NCBI GenBank assembly: GCA_007751475.1
Contig: CP036434.1
Span: 7,383,524-7,447,523 of the forward strand
Source: Saltatorellus ferox
GTDB lineage: Bacteria > Planctomycetota > UBA1135 > GCA-002686595
Direction: 5' to 3'
DNA length: 64,000 bases
Shown here: piece by piece, positions 7,364-16,805 of the stretch
Numbering within the stretch: position 1 is the stretch's first letter
How the letters are laid out: each line of letters begins with the position of its first letter
Notes under the pieces: model-generated
The model's database searches: none
Told to the model about the DNA's origin: nothing
Seen by the model: only the letters and a program-made list of their open reading frames with translations
Position numbers and translations under genes: made by a program

Positions 7364-9721
7364 TTGGGGCACCTCCAGGCTACCCCCGAACTCACGCGAG
7401 GCTGGACCTCTGGCGCGGCGACCTTCGCTCTCGGCGTCACTGCCTGCGCAGTCTTCGGAGGGTTCGGGTCCCCCCAGGAGGAGGTCTTGCAGCGAGGGGC
7501 TCCCTGGATCGTGATCGAAGCCGAGGATTTCGCCGTCACCTCCCCCGGACCTCCCGACGGCGCCCGCGCTCGCAGCTTTCCGTGGGCCAGCGGCCGCGCC
7601 GCACTGATTCGCTTTCCGCTCTCCGACGAGACGACCTGGAAGGTGAAAGGCGCGGAGTCGGGCGCCCATGAGCTCTGGCTCCGCTACACCCTGCAGAATG
7701 CGCGTCCGCTCGCGTGGAAGCTCGGGTCCGAAGAGTGGACCTCGACCGAGTGCCCACCGACGGAAGGCCTCGCGGGGCAAGATGCCTGGTCCTGGCAGCT
7801 ACTCGGCGAGGTCGAGCTCGACGGCGTGGCGTCGAACCTGAGCGTGAAGGGAGCGCCCATGCGCCTCGACTGTTTCTTGCTACGGCGAGCTTCCGGGGCC
7901 CAAGGCCGGCCTGAGTGGCCGCCCGCCAGGGAAGCTTCCGAACTGACCACGGACGTTCGAGAAACGCTCGCGGCTCTCCCGGCGCGAAGCGCGCCGGGCT
8001 GGTTCGACGACGCGGCCGCCATCGAGCTCCCCCCGTGGATCGAGGAGACGCGCGTCGCCCTGCACACCCGACTCTCGGTGGCGTGGACCGACAAGCCGCT
8101 CTTCACGGCCGCCGAGGCGCGCGCCGTCGAGCTGGGCGCTCCGGCCATCACGCGGTTCGTGAGAGCCCACAACGGTGACTGCTTCTGGCGCAGCTCGACC
8201 GGCGCCGTGGCGGACTGGGTCGAAGCTCTGCCCGAGGACGAACCGGATCCGGTCGAGGCGATGGCCGCGCGAGCGCGGGCGCTCGATCTCGGGTTCATCG
8301 CCTACCTGAGGCACGGGGAAGACGGTCCGCTCGCACGCGAACACCCCGAGTGGACCTGTCGCGATCTCGAAGGACGACCCATCGAGTTCGCTGGCCACCC
8401 GAGGCTTTGCTTTCACTCGCCGTACGGCGACGTGGTGCGTCGGCGCATCGGGGAGCTCAGCGAGCGCGGCGCCCAAGGCGTCTACCTCGACGAGACCCAT
8501 CAGCCGCTGGACGGTTGCTGGTGCGACTGGACGGCGCGCGCGTTCACGAAGGCGACGGGGCTTCCGATGCCGACGAGTCGGCTCGCGGAAGATCCGCTGT
8601 ACCGGAGATTCCTGGCGTTCTCCGAGGACTCCCTTGCCGCGGAGCTATGGCGCTGGCGGACCGAGGTGCGAGAGGCGCACCCGGGTTTCGTGTTCCTCGT
8701 CAGCACGAACCTCCAGCCGAATCTGATGGGCCCGCGCCCGACGCTTCGGCTCGGGATCGCGGGGGACGTGATCAAGACGGAGTTCGAGAAGGGGGCCTCG
8801 CCCGACCCCCTGGGTTTTCTGAAGTCACATCCGGAGCTCGGGCGATTCGATGAGGGCACGCTGCTGGCCTTCGGGTGGGTCCAGTCCAGGGATGGCGCGT
8901 TCGGCAGGCCCGCGCACGTCTGGATGCACGCCCTCGGGAGCGAGGAGCGGTGGAAGGCCGCGACGGCGGCGGTGGTGGCGAGCGGGTGCCTCGCGAATCT
9001 CGATCAGGCGGAGGCGACCATGGGCAGCTCGGACGAGCTGGCGGCGGCGTTTCGACTGGGGCGAACCATGGGCGCGAGCCTCGCGCACGCGCGGCCCTGG
9101 CGCGCGTGTGCGATCCACCTCCCGGAGCGAGCGAGGAACCGGTCGATGGACTCTCCGGAGCGTGCCTGGAACGGGAACATGGCGCCCGCCGTCGCTGCGT
9201 TCTCGGCCCTGCTCGAAGGGGGCTACCCTACCTCCGTCGTCAGCGACGACCAGCTCGCGGAGGGCTGGCTCGACGGCGTCGAAGTCCTCTTCCTTCCGAA
9301 CGCCGACGGGCTGGAGCCACGCCAGCGCGCTGCGGTCGCCGCCTTTCGCGCTCGCGGAGGCGTGGTGGTCGAGGAAAGCGCGCAGGAGCTGCGACGCGCC
9401 TGCGAAGACCGAGCCTGGCCCTATCGGTTGAGCGTCCCGTCCGGTGTCCAGGCGCACCACTTCCGCGGGCAGAATGGCGAGCACCTGATCGCGCTCGCGA
9501 ACGATCCTGAGTGGATCCGAAAGCCGGGGGCCAGCGCCCCCGCGGAGGTCAGGAAAGCCAAGGTCCTCCTCCGGGCCGAGCAGGCTGAGGTAGAAGTCCT
9601 GGGGCAGGAGGTGTCGAAGCCCAAGAAGGTGCCAGGCGGCGCGGAGATCGTCCTGCCGCCCTTCTCGTTCGGGCAGGTGATCCGTGTTCGCCTCCCGAAG
9701 GACGCGGACACGGGGCGCTGA
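7364..9721 (+). CDS. Secreted glycoside-hydrolase-like protein
   Basis: 785 residues with an N-terminal hydrophobic export segment (about 15-35). The TTG at 7364 is the first available start; the true one could be slightly downstream. After a jelly-roll-like region opening with IVIEAEDFAV comes a TIM-barrel-like section with GFIAYLRHGEDGPLAREHP, HSPYGDVVRRRIGEL and GVYLDETHQPLDG, whose acidic pair D-E is a candidate catalytic site. The C-terminal third (YPTSVVSDDQLAEG, VLFLPNADGL) resembles the beta-galactosidase trimerisation fold. This architecture is common in planctomycete polysaccharide-degrading proteins. The substrate is unknown and no GH family is claimed. Confidence 0.6.
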   Translation: MGHLQATPELTRGWTSGAATFALGVTACAVFGGFGSPQEEVLQRGAPWIVIEAEDFAVTSPGPPDGARARSFPWASGRAALIRFPLSDETTWKVKGAESGAHELWLRYTLQNARPLAWKLGSEEWTSTECPPTEGLAGQDAWSWQLLGEVELDGVASNLSVKGAPMRLDCFLLRRASGAQGRPEWPPAREASELTTDVRETLAALPARSAPGWFDDAAAIELPPWIEETRVALHTRLSVAWTDKPLFTAAEARAVELGAPAITRFVRAHNGDCFWRSSTGAVADWVEALPEDEPDPVEAMAARARALDLGFIAYLRHGEDGPLAREHPEWTCRDLEGRPIEFAGHPRLCFHSPYGDVVRRRIGELSERGAQGVYLDETHQPLDGCWCDWTARAFTKATGLPMPTSRLAEDPLYRRFLAFSEDSLAAELWRWRTEVREAHPGFVFLVSTNLQPNLMGPRPTLRLGIAGDVIKTEFEKGASPDPLGFLKSHPELGRFDEGTLLAFGWVQSRDGAFGRPAHVWMHALGSEERWKAATAAVVASGCLANLDQAEATMGSSDELAAAFRLGRTMGASLAHARPWRACAIHLPERARNRSMDSPERAWNGNMAPAVAAFSALLEGGYPTSVVSDDQLAEGWLDGVEVLFLPNADGLEPRQRAAVAAFRARGGVVVEESAQELRRACEDRAWPYRLSVPSGVQAHHFRGQNGEHLIALANDPEWIRKPGASAPAEVRKAKVLLRAEQAEVEVLGQEVSKPKKVPGGAEIVLPPFSFGQVIRVRLPKDADTGR

Positions 9722-9730
9722 ACGCGCGGC

Positions 9731-10807
9731 TCAGGGTGTGATCGCGATCTTCAGGACTCCGTCTCTCTGGTGCGAGAACAGGTCATACGCCTCGACAATG
9801 TCGTCGAGCTTGTAGTGATGGGTCACGAGCGGCGTCAGGTCCACGCGGCCCGACGAGATCACCTCCATCAGCCGGCGCATCCGCTCTTTCCCGCCGGGAC
9901 AGAGGGACGTGACGATCTTGTGATCGCCGAGTCCGGCCACGAATGCGTCCAGCGGGATGGTCAGGTTCTCCGAATAGACGCCGAGACTGGAGAGCGTCCC
10001 GCCCGGCTTCAGCACGCGCAGGCAGGCTTCGAACGTGGCCTGGGTTCCGAGCGCTTCGATGGCCACGTCCACGCCGCGTCCGTTCGTGAGGCGCATGATC
10101 TCCTCCACCGGATCCATCGAGTGGAAGTTGATGACCGCGTCGGCGCCCACGTGCGAGGACATGGACATCCGCTCCGCGACCGCGTCCACGGTGATGATGG
10201 TCGTCGCGCCCTTGAGCTTCGCGCCCGCGGTGGCGCACAAACCGATGGGTCCCTGCGCGAAAACCGCCACCGTGTCACCGATCCGGATGTTGCCGTTTTC
10301 GGCGCCCGCGAAACCGGTGGACATGATGTCCGGGCACATGAGGACCTGCTCGTCGGTCAGTCCGTCCGGGACGACCGCGAGGTTTGCCTGTGCGTCCGGG
10401 ACGAGCACGTACTCGGCCTGGGTCCCGTCGATCGTATTGCCAAATCGCCAGCCGCCGGCAGGCTTGAGACCGTGCCGCGTCCCCGGCCCGTCCTGGGACC
10501 AGAGCCCTTCGAGGCAGGCGTTGGACTGGCCGCTGGGACAGATCGCGCCCGCGATCACGCGCTGGCCCACTTCATAGCCGGTGACCTGTGCCCCGAGCTT
10601 CACGATCACGCCCACGGGTTCATGTCCGATCGTCAGCCCCTTCGCGACCGGGTACTCGCCCTTCAGGATGTGCACATCGGTCCCGCAGATCGTCGTCGTG
10701 GTGATGCGCATCAGGGCATCGTTCGGCCCGACGTCGGGAATGGGCTTGTCCTCGATTTCGATCCGGCCAGGCTCCACCAGCACGGCGGCTTTCATCGTCT
10801 TCTTCAT
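9731..10807 (-). CDS. Zinc-binding NAD(P)-dependent alcohol dehydrogenase
   Basis: 358 residues of the medium-chain dehydrogenase superfamily, oxidising an alcohol or reducing a carbonyl with NAD(P). The catalytic zinc ligands are visible as Cys in TTICGTDVH, His in GHEPVGV and Asp in MCPDIMSTG. The usual four-cysteine structural zinc lobe is missing: the region reads AICPSGQSNACLEG. This points to the secondary alcohol dehydrogenase branch (Thermoanaerobacter brockii/Clostridium beijerinckii type). The cofactor site follows in VAVFAQGPIGLCATAG. It is convergent with the glycosidase-like gene, with only 9 bases between stops. The physiological substrate is not determinable. Confidence 0.88.
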   Translation of the reverse strand: MKKTMKAAVLVEPGRIEIEDKPIPDVGPNDALMRITTTTICGTDVHILKGEYPVAKGLTIGHEPVGVIVKLGAQVTGYEVGQRVIAGAICPSGQSNACLEGLWSQDGPGTRHGLKPAGGWRFGNTIDGTQAEYVLVPDAQANLAVVPDGLTDEQVLMCPDIMSTGFAGAENGNIRIGDTVAVFAQGPIGLCATAGAKLKGATTIITVDAVAERMSMSSHVGADAVINFHSMDPVEEIMRLTNGRGVDVAIEALGTQATFEACLRVLKPGGTLSSLGVYSENLTIPLDAFVAGLGDHKIVTSLCPGGKERMRRLMEVISSGRVDLTPLVTHHYKLDDIVEAYDLFSHQRDGVLKIAITP

Positions 10808-11029
10808 GCCGCCACTCTCGCCTCAGCTCGTCCGGCTCGACATGGACCGAAAGACGTATTCCGGCCCCGAAAAGCGAGAAGTACGGATAGAGAGAAGTTC
10901 ACCGCTACACTCGTTGCCATGTCGACAGCACTCGAGATGGATCACCTCATCGAAGTGATCAGCGGTGCGTGATCGCGCCGAATCGCAATCTGTGGCGCTG
11001 ATTCTCTGTGGAGCTGACTCGTGGATCGA

Positions 11030-11809
11030 TCAGAGCGCATCCAGCAGGTAGCCCAGCAGGTCCGACGTCGTCACGATACCCAGGTCGCCGCTCTCGCTCG
11101 TCACCACCAGCGCGCCTATACGGCGGTCGCTCATCACCGCCGCGGCCTGGGAGATGGGAAGGTCCTCGTGGACCGTGACCACTCCCTCCGTCATGAAATC
11201 CCGGGCTTCGATGCTCCAGTCGTTCTTGTCCGCATCGGCTCGGCGCATGTCCCTGTCCGACACCATGCCAAGGAGCTTGTCGCCGTCGGCCACGGGGACG
11301 TGACGGATGTCCTTGGCCGACATCAGCTCGTCGATCTGGGCGAGCGTCGCGTCCGGGGCCACGACGAACGCTCGAGGGGCTCCCAGGGAACCGATCGTGG
11401 CGTCCATGGACGAGTTGACTCGGTCTCGTTCGGCGATGAGGCCCACGAGGTCCATCTCGGAAATGATCCCGAGGAGCTTGCCGTCTTCGATCACCGGGAC
11501 GCAGCCGATGTGTCGCGCGAAGACCTCGGTCGCGGCGGCGAGCGCGTCATCGCCCGGGTTCACCGTGATGACGTCCCGATGCATCACGTCACGGACCCAG
11601 CGCGGGACCGCATCGGCATCGCGCTCGACTCCGCGCCAGCCAGCGACACCCAGCAAGTCGCGGTTGGAGACGACGCCGATCAGGTGTTCGCCGTCCACCA
11701 CCGGCAGATGCCGGATGGCATGCTCGTCCATGGTGCGGAGAGCGGTCTCCAGGGATGCGTCCTCGTCGATGGTGACGGGGCTTGCGGTCATGAACTCTTG
11801 GACCTTCAT
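11030..11809 (-). CDS. Four-CBS-domain protein
   Basis: 259 residues made of two Bateman modules. Each CBS repeat has a recognisable core such as VQEFMTASPVTI...AIRHLPVVDGEHLIGVVS, RDVMHRDVITV...IGCVPVIEDGKLLGIIS, DIRHVPVADGDKLLGMVS and ARDFMTEGVVTV. There is no catalytic or membrane domain, so it is probably a stand-alone adenylate sensor. The start at 11809 was chosen because MKVQEFMTA begins the first CBS repeat; an upstream in-frame start at 11884 adds 25 low-complexity residues. Confidence 0.9.
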   Translation of the reverse strand: MKVQEFMTASPVTIDEDASLETALRTMDEHAIRHLPVVDGEHLIGVVSNRDLLGVAGWRGVERDADAVPRWVRDVMHRDVITVNPGDDALAAATEVFARHIGCVPVIEDGKLLGIISEMDLVGLIAERDRVNSSMDATIGSLGAPRAFVVAPDATLAQIDELMSAKDIRHVPVADGDKLLGMVSDRDMRRADADKNDWSIEARDFMTEGVVTVHEDLPISQAAAVMSDRRIGALVVTSESGDLGIVTTSDLLGYLLDAL

Positions 11810-12070
11810 CGGAATCTCGGGCGAGGGGTGAACGGAGGGTAGAGATCCACTCTGGCGCAGGCGGACGTAGGCGTCTCTACGCAAGAGGGCGTAGCCCGTG
11901 GACGGGAAGTTCGGACGGCGGGCAGGTGTACGCAGATCGTGAGCTGGCCATGGGCCGTTCAGCCCATCGCCGCGTCCACCCGCGCCGCGTCACATGGGGC
12001 CTTGAGAATGACGTTGGTCGTTCCGTGTCGCCCCGCCAAGACCGGGCCCCTGGCCCGCCCCAATGATCCC

Positions 12071-13576
12071 ATGAGACGCTTCCTTCCGACTCTCACCGCG
12101 GCCACCGCCGTGCTTGCGTTCGCCTCTACCGTTCCCGCGTACTGTGCAGAGACGACCCTCTCGATCCGGCCCACGCCGGGTCAACCTGGGAACGAGTGGA
12201 CCGCCGTCATCCGTGGCGCCGCCGGGTCTCCCTACGTGCTCTTCGCTCAGCCAGAAGGAATGAAGCAACTTTCGATGTTCCTCACGAGTGGGGTTCTCGA
12301 CGGGCAGGGTCGCGCCACGTACGCCTTCGATCTTCCTGCCGCCTTCCAGCACCTGGGACTGAACGCCCGGGTACGCGCCCTCTCGACCGACGCCCAGGGA
12401 CATCGCAGCTCCTCCAACGACGCCGGCATCGGCTGCTCCGTCATGCCGTTCGAGCGCTTCGGCGCCGACCATCAGCTGCACGCCGTGACCGTGGCCGCCG
12501 GCGAGGAGATCGCCGAGCAGTGGAGCGCCGTCGGCATGCACGTCTCAGCCGTCAGCGCCGTGGCAGGCCCGGACATGGTCATCGCGTTCGACTCGTCCAA
12601 CCCCACCGGCGGGGACCTGGACCTCGTCACGCCCGGCCCTGGCACTGGCAACGACTTCGCGTTCCACAACCTGATGATCATCGCCGAGAACGACATCGAC
12701 CTCGACGCCGACGGCCTCGTCGACGATCCCGATGACGCGCAGTTCGGCGGCACGATGTCCTTCACCTGGGATTCGCCCGTTCTTGCCGGGTCGGTGACGC
12801 TCGTCGACGTCGATGCGATCGACCTGATGGGGGCCGAGGTGCGGACCTACCTCGCGGGCGCGCTCGTCGAGAACCTCTTCGTTCCTGGCCTCGACGACAA
12901 CAACGTTCAGATCGTCCCGCTCGATAGCGCCACCCGCATCGACGAGCTCCAGGTCGAGTTCTCCGGCTCCGGCGCCGTCGCCGAGGTCGAGTTCCTTCCC
13001 TGTCCTCTCCACCTCAACTTCGACGAATCGACGACCGGCATTCCGTTCGGTCGCCAGACCGGTGAGATCGTCGACCTGCAGTGGCTCGGCCAGGGCGTCT
13101 CGATCTCCGGCGTCACCAACAACCCGGCCCACCCGGACGCGGTCGTGATCTTCGACACCGCGAACCCGACGGGCGGCGACACGGACCTCGTGACCCCCGG
13201 CTACGGGATCGGCAACACGGAGGCACGGGGCCAGGTCCTCATCCTCGCGGAGAACGTCGTCGACGCCAACGCCGACGGACTGGTCGACGATCCGGGGGAT
13301 AGCCCGAACGGCGGCACCTTCACCATCGACTTCTCCACCTGCGTCACGCTGGAGAGCGGCACCGTCCTGGATATCGACAGCGCCGAGCCGGACTGTTTCT
13401 TCGAAGCGTTCGACGAGAACGGGCTCTCCCTCGGGACCTGGCCTCTCGCTCAGATCGGCGACAACTCGATCCAGACCATCGACTTCGGCGGGCTCCCGCT
13501 CGTCCGTCGGCTCGAACTCACGCTGTGCGCCTCGGGCGCGCTGACCGACCTCGTGTACTGCCCGACGCCTCAATAG
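12071..13576 (+). CDS. Secreted protein with a duplicated domain
   Basis: 501 residues. ATG 12071 gives a clear signal peptide (MRRFLPTLTAATAVLAFAS...AYCAE). The mature protein has an N-terminal beta-rich region and then two related repeats of about 170 residues. Each contains NPTGGD-DL-TPG, a GxGN motif, an LxIAEN/LILAEN strand and an Asp-rich DADGLVDDP/NADGLVDDP loop that looks like a calcium-binding type III dockerin-like or EF-like loop. No enzyme motif is visible. Function unknown; a calcium-stabilised cell-surface or extracellular role is inferred. Confidence 0.75.
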   Translation: MRRFLPTLTAATAVLAFASTVPAYCAETTLSIRPTPGQPGNEWTAVIRGAAGSPYVLFAQPEGMKQLSMFLTSGVLDGQGRATYAFDLPAAFQHLGLNARVRALSTDAQGHRSSSNDAGIGCSVMPFERFGADHQLHAVTVAAGEEIAEQWSAVGMHVSAVSAVAGPDMVIAFDSSNPTGGDLDLVTPGPGTGNDFAFHNLMIIAENDIDLDADGLVDDPDDAQFGGTMSFTWDSPVLAGSVTLVDVDAIDLMGAEVRTYLAGALVENLFVPGLDDNNVQIVPLDSATRIDELQVEFSGSGAVAEVEFLPCPLHLNFDESTTGIPFGRQTGEIVDLQWLGQGVSISGVTNNPAHPDAVVIFDTANPTGGDTDLVTPGYGIGNTEARGQVLILAENVVDANADGLVDDPGDSPNGGTFTIDFSTCVTLESGTVLDIDSAEPDCFFEAFDENGLSLGTWPLAQIGDNSIQTIDFGGLPLVRRLELTLCASGALTDLVYCPTPQ

Positions 13577-13610
13577 CAGCCCTGCGATCAGGGACCACCC
13601 CCATCAAGCC

Positions 13611-14270
13611 ATGGATAGCAGAAGAACCACGCTCGTCGTCGGCCTGATGGGGAGCTACCACCTCCACGGAACGATCGATGAGGCCGTCGAAGCCGCCCTC
13701 GAAGGGGCGCGCGGGCGCGGCGCCGCCACCCGCAAGATCGTCCTGATGAAGCAGCACATCGAGTTCTGCTCCAACTGCCGCGGTTGCACCGAATGCGCGG
13801 GGCCTGACCGCGGGCACTGTCCCATCGAGGATGATCTCGACGACGTCCTCGCCAAGCTCGAAGATGCCGACGGGATCGTCCTCGCGGCTCCCGTGAACTT
13901 CGGTGACGTCAACGCCCTCGTCCGGCAACTGCTGGAGCGAATGGTGGGCTACGCGTACTGGCCAGCCACGGCGCGAGGCCCGCGACTTCGGTCCCGCAAG
14001 ACCACGGGCCGGGCGCTCCTCATCACGTCTTCGGCGGCGCCAGCAATCATGACCCGGACCATGGCTCGTCCCTTCAAGACGCTCCGCCGCATGGCGCGCT
14101 TGCTCGGCAAGCGCCCGTGCGGGACGCTCGTCATGGGGCTGCAGTCGCCGAACGAGGGCCCGACCGAGACGCAGCTGGAGCGCGCTCGGGTGCGCGGGGC
14201 CGAGCTGGCCGACCTCTCCGCGCACTATCTCACGCACCCGACCGAGCCGCGCGAGCACATGACCGCGTGA
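13611..14270 (+). CDS. NADPH-dependent FMN reductase / flavodoxin-like protein
   Basis: 219 residues with a flavodoxin fold: TTLVVGLMGSYHLHGTIDEAV near the N-terminus (the family's usual GSPR-x-GNT phosphate loop is altered) and ILVLAAPVNFGD-like IVLAAPVNFGDVNA in the middle. A cysteine cluster CSNCRGCTEC (about residues 54-63) is typical of the iron-sulfur flavoprotein (Isf)-related branch, so a bound Fe-S cluster is possible. The gene lies 34 bases after the secreted-repeat gene. The reaction is likely reduction of quinones or other acceptors, but the partner is unknown. Confidence 0.75.
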   Translation: MDSRRTTLVVGLMGSYHLHGTIDEAVEAALEGARGRGAATRKIVLMKQHIEFCSNCRGCTECAGPDRGHCPIEDDLDDVLAKLEDADGIVLAAPVNFGDVNALVRQLLERMVGYAYWPATARGPRLRSRKTTGRALLITSSAAPAIMTRTMARPFKTLRRMARLLGKRPCGTLVMGLQSPNEGPTETQLERARVRGAELADLSAHYLTHPTEPREHMTA

Positions 14271-14286
14271 TGGCTCCGCAACTCGC

Positions 14287-15597
14287 TCACTCCAATCGCT
14301 TCACCACGCGGTAGCCCATCGATCCCTTCTTGGCGTCGTGATCCAGCACGATCACCTCGCCCACTTTCATGGTGAAGGCTGCATTGGCCAGGGTCGAGTC
14401 GAGCTTGGCCCTCGGCACGGTGAGCGCCGCTCCGAGGCTCACCTGGGCCGCGTTGAACTCCTCCTGGAGGGCTTTCATCGCCGTCTGGTACTCGTCTCGC
14501 TTGATCTTCGCCGAACTCATGTCGGCCTGGATCTGCTCCGCGCGCTTCTGGAACTTGCGCAGGAGATCGAACTGCTGACGCTCCCCCGCGCGGTCGCGGA
14601 CGCCGCGATTGAGGACGCGGTAGTCGCCGGGCACCTCGTCCTCCTCCTGGGCGGGAAGCTCGCTGTACTCGCGCACCAGGACGGACATATCCGCACCTCC
14701 TTCGACGTCGGCCTTGAGCTTCGCCGCCAGAGCGCGCGCCTCTTCTTCGGTACGCGTGGCCTTGACCCCGCGCGTCATGTCCTTGAAGCCCACGAGCACC
14801 TGCTGGATCCGGACCCTGCGCGGCTCGCCGCCGAGATCGACCTCTGGCTCGGGCCGCTCCACGGTCTCGCCCGTCGGTGCGACGCCTTCGATCACCTTCG
14901 CGGTGGTGATCTTGGCGGACTGCGTCGGCCTGGAGTTCTCGCCCGTCGCCGAGCGAGTCACCGAGATGTTCGCCAGCTTCTCGAGCGTCTCCACGCCGCT
15001 GGTCAGCTTGCCGAAAGACGCGTACTTGCCGTCGAGGCCCCAGACGCTCTGTGACTCGTCACAGCAGAGAAAGAACTGTGACGAGGCCGAGTTGACGTCG
15101 TTCCCCCCGCGGGCCATCGAGAGCACGCCGTAGCCGTGCTGGCGCTCGGGCTCCTCGGAAAACTCGGCCTGGATCTTGCCGTGGGGGCTGCCGCCCATGC
15201 CCGTTCCCTGGGGATCGCCGCCCTGGACCATGAAGTCGCGGAGGATCCGGTGGAAGGTGAGCCCGTCGTAGAAGCCCTCGTCCGCGAGACGGAGGAAGTT
15301 GCGCGTGGTGATCGGCGCGCCCTCGGTCCACATGTCGAAGGTCATCGTCCCGACGTCCTGGCCGTCGATCTCGCACGCCATGGCGATGTAGTACTTGGCC
15401 AGTTCCGCGTCGGAGATCGGCCCGCCCGGGGCGAAGCGATTCGCCTGGGGATCGACCGGCGCAGAGGGCTGGGCGCTTTCCGTGTCCGATGGCTGTCCCG
15501 GGTGGGCTTCGCTGTCAGCGCAGGCGCCGAGGGTGAAGGAGCCGAGAATGGCGGCCGCGGAGAGGGCCAATCGGGAGGAGATCAGGGGCAGCAGCAT
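14287..15597 (-). CDS. Cyclophilin-type peptidyl-prolyl isomerase lipoprotein with parvulin-like C-terminal domain
   Basis: 436 residues. A lipoprotein signal ends at LGAC (Cys 26), followed by a Ser/Pro-rich linker. Residues about 70-225 form a cyclophilin domain with FHRILRDFMVQGGDPQGTG, where the Arg is catalytic, and SQFFLC. The C-terminal part begins RIQQVLVGFKD, continues with EEARALAAKLKADVEGGADM and VREYSELP, and after a coiled-coil insertion ends FTMKVGEV...GYRVVKRLE. That is the layout of a parvulin/rotamase domain split by the insertion. A periplasmic folding role follows. The parvulin part lacks an obvious full active site and may be a chaperone module. Confidence 0.82.
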   Translation of the reverse strand: MLLPLISSRLALSAAAILGSFTLGACADSEAHPGQPSDTESAQPSAPVDPQANRFAPGGPISDAELAKYYIAMACEIDGQDVGTMTFDMWTEGAPITTRNFLRLADEGFYDGLTFHRILRDFMVQGGDPQGTGMGGSPHGKIQAEFSEEPERQHGYGVLSMARGGNDVNSASSQFFLCCDESQSVWGLDGKYASFGKLTSGVETLEKLANISVTRSATGENSRPTQSAKITTAKVIEGVAPTGETVERPEPEVDLGGEPRRVRIQQVLVGFKDMTRGVKATRTEEEARALAAKLKADVEGGADMSVLVREYSELPAQEEDEVPGDYRVLNRGVRDRAGERQQFDLLRKFQKRAEQIQADMSSAKIKRDEYQTAMKALQEEFNAAQVSLGAALTVPRAKLDSTLANAAFTMKVGEVIVLDHDAKKGSMGYRVVKRLE

Positions 15598-15655
15598 GGA
15601 GATGACGTGGTCAGAAACCGTGGGAGGGAGGGGCGATACGGGTACGGTGTAGGCG

Positions 15656-16795
15656 ATGTTGGTCCCCGACTCGATGATTCATCGGAACACGGTTCATCGG
15701 AACACGGTTCATCGGCAGGCGGGCCGCCTCCGAGCCGGGATTCTCGTGGCTCTGGTCGCGGTGGCCGCGGGCGGCCTGGCCGCGCTGGGCCTGCTGGAGC
15801 CCGCGGGCGCTCCGGGAGCCGCCAGCGGGGTCGCGCCGGGTGAGCGCCAGCTCTCCCCCAAGGTCGACCCCGCGGACAGGCTCGGCGCGGCGAACCGCGG
15901 CGATCGCCAGGGCCTGCCTGCGGAGGTGAACTCCGGGGCCGATCGCGCCCCTGCGACCGCTCCCGCCGCGCGCGAACCCGCCGAAGAGACGGCGCAGTGG
16001 ACGCTCCAGCTCACCATCCTCGATAGCGCCCGCCAGCCGATCCAGGACGCCCGCTTCGACGTCGTCGGACCCGGCGACGTCAACGTGCTCTGGAAGCGAC
16101 TCGACGGGAGGCTCGAGTTCCGCGTCGATCGGCCCGGGGAATACGTTCTGACGCTCGACGGCCCGGAATCGGACCGCGAGGACGTCGCCCCCTTCACCAC
16201 CGCGGTCCATCGCTGGCAGGCCCAGCCCGGTCAACCCGAAACCCGTGCCGAGGTCGTCCTCCACCGCGCTGCCCGCATCGTCGGGAGCTTCGAGTGCACG
16301 GATGGCAGCTCCCCCGAATCGGCCGGAATCGACATCTTCCACGTCGCCACCGAGGAGTGGAGCACCGCCGCCGCGATCGACGACGGCACCTTCGTCAGCA
16401 GCTGGATGCCCGCAGGGGAAGTGATCATCTACTCGCGCAACGGCAGCTGGTCCGATACCGACCTCAAGGACCGCGAGGTGCTCAACCTGAGCGAAGGCCA
16501 GAGCCACGCCTATCACGGCACGCTCGCGCCGGCCATCGACCTCACCGGCTCGGTCGTCGATACGGCCGGGAGGCCGCTCGCCAGCGTCGCCGTCAAGGTC
16601 CGCGACGAGCGCAATCCCATCTACACCGAGTCCGTCCTGTCCGAGCCGGACGGCAGCTTCCTCTGCGACGGCCTCTATCCGGGGGTCTACCTGCTTTCCA
16701 TGCCGAAGTCGGTCGACACGCCGGACGTGCGGTTCGAGGTGCGGCGCGGGACGACCCGCGTGGACATGGGCAACCTCGTTTTCCGCAGGGAGTAA
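15656..16795 (+). CDS. Membrane-anchored protein with carboxypeptidase-regulatory-like domain
   Basis: 379 residues. One transmembrane helix near residues 25-45 follows a short basic N-terminus; the rest is predicted outside the cytoplasm. A low-complexity linker leads to three beta-sandwich-like segments. The last (IDLTGSVVDTAGRPLASVAVKVRDE...SEPDGSFLCDGLYPGVYLLSM) is a typical carboxypeptidase regulatory-like (CarboxypepD_reg) domain. Residues 7-20 are encoded by a 15-bp repeat. It is divergent from the isomerase gene with 58 bases between starts. It ends in TAA, one of only two ordinary genes here to do so. Function unknown. Confidence 0.72.
   Translation: MLVPDSMIHRNTVHRNTVHRQAGRLRAGILVALVAVAAGGLAALGLLEPAGAPGAASGVAPGERQLSPKVDPADRLGAANRGDRQGLPAEVNSGADRAPATAPAAREPAEETAQWTLQLTILDSARQPIQDARFDVVGPGDVNVLWKRLDGRLEFRVDRPGEYVLTLDGPESDREDVAPFTTAVHRWQAQPGQPETRAEVVLHRAARIVGSFECTDGSSPESAGIDIFHVATEEWSTAAAIDDGTFVSSWMPAGEVIIYSRNGSWSDTDLKDREVLNLSEGQSHAYHGTLAPAIDLTGSVVDTAGRPLASVAVKVRDERNPIYTESVLSEPDGSFLCDGLYPGVYLLSMPKSVDTPDVRFEVRRGTTRVDMGNLVFRRE
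15678..15715 (+). repeat. 15-bp in-frame repeat at protein N-terminus
   Basis: The unit TTCATCGGAACACGG occurs twice and then in part, encoding repeated HRNTV residues at the start of the membrane-anchored protein. Copies are identical, so copy number may vary between strains. Confidence 0.93.
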
Positions 16796-16805
16796 GCTTG
16801 GAAGG

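Noticed and set aside
9770..10972. Plus-strand frame opposite the alcohol dehydrogenase
   Set aside because: The zinc-enzyme motifs are on the minus strand; the plus frame is Arg/His-rich without domain features.
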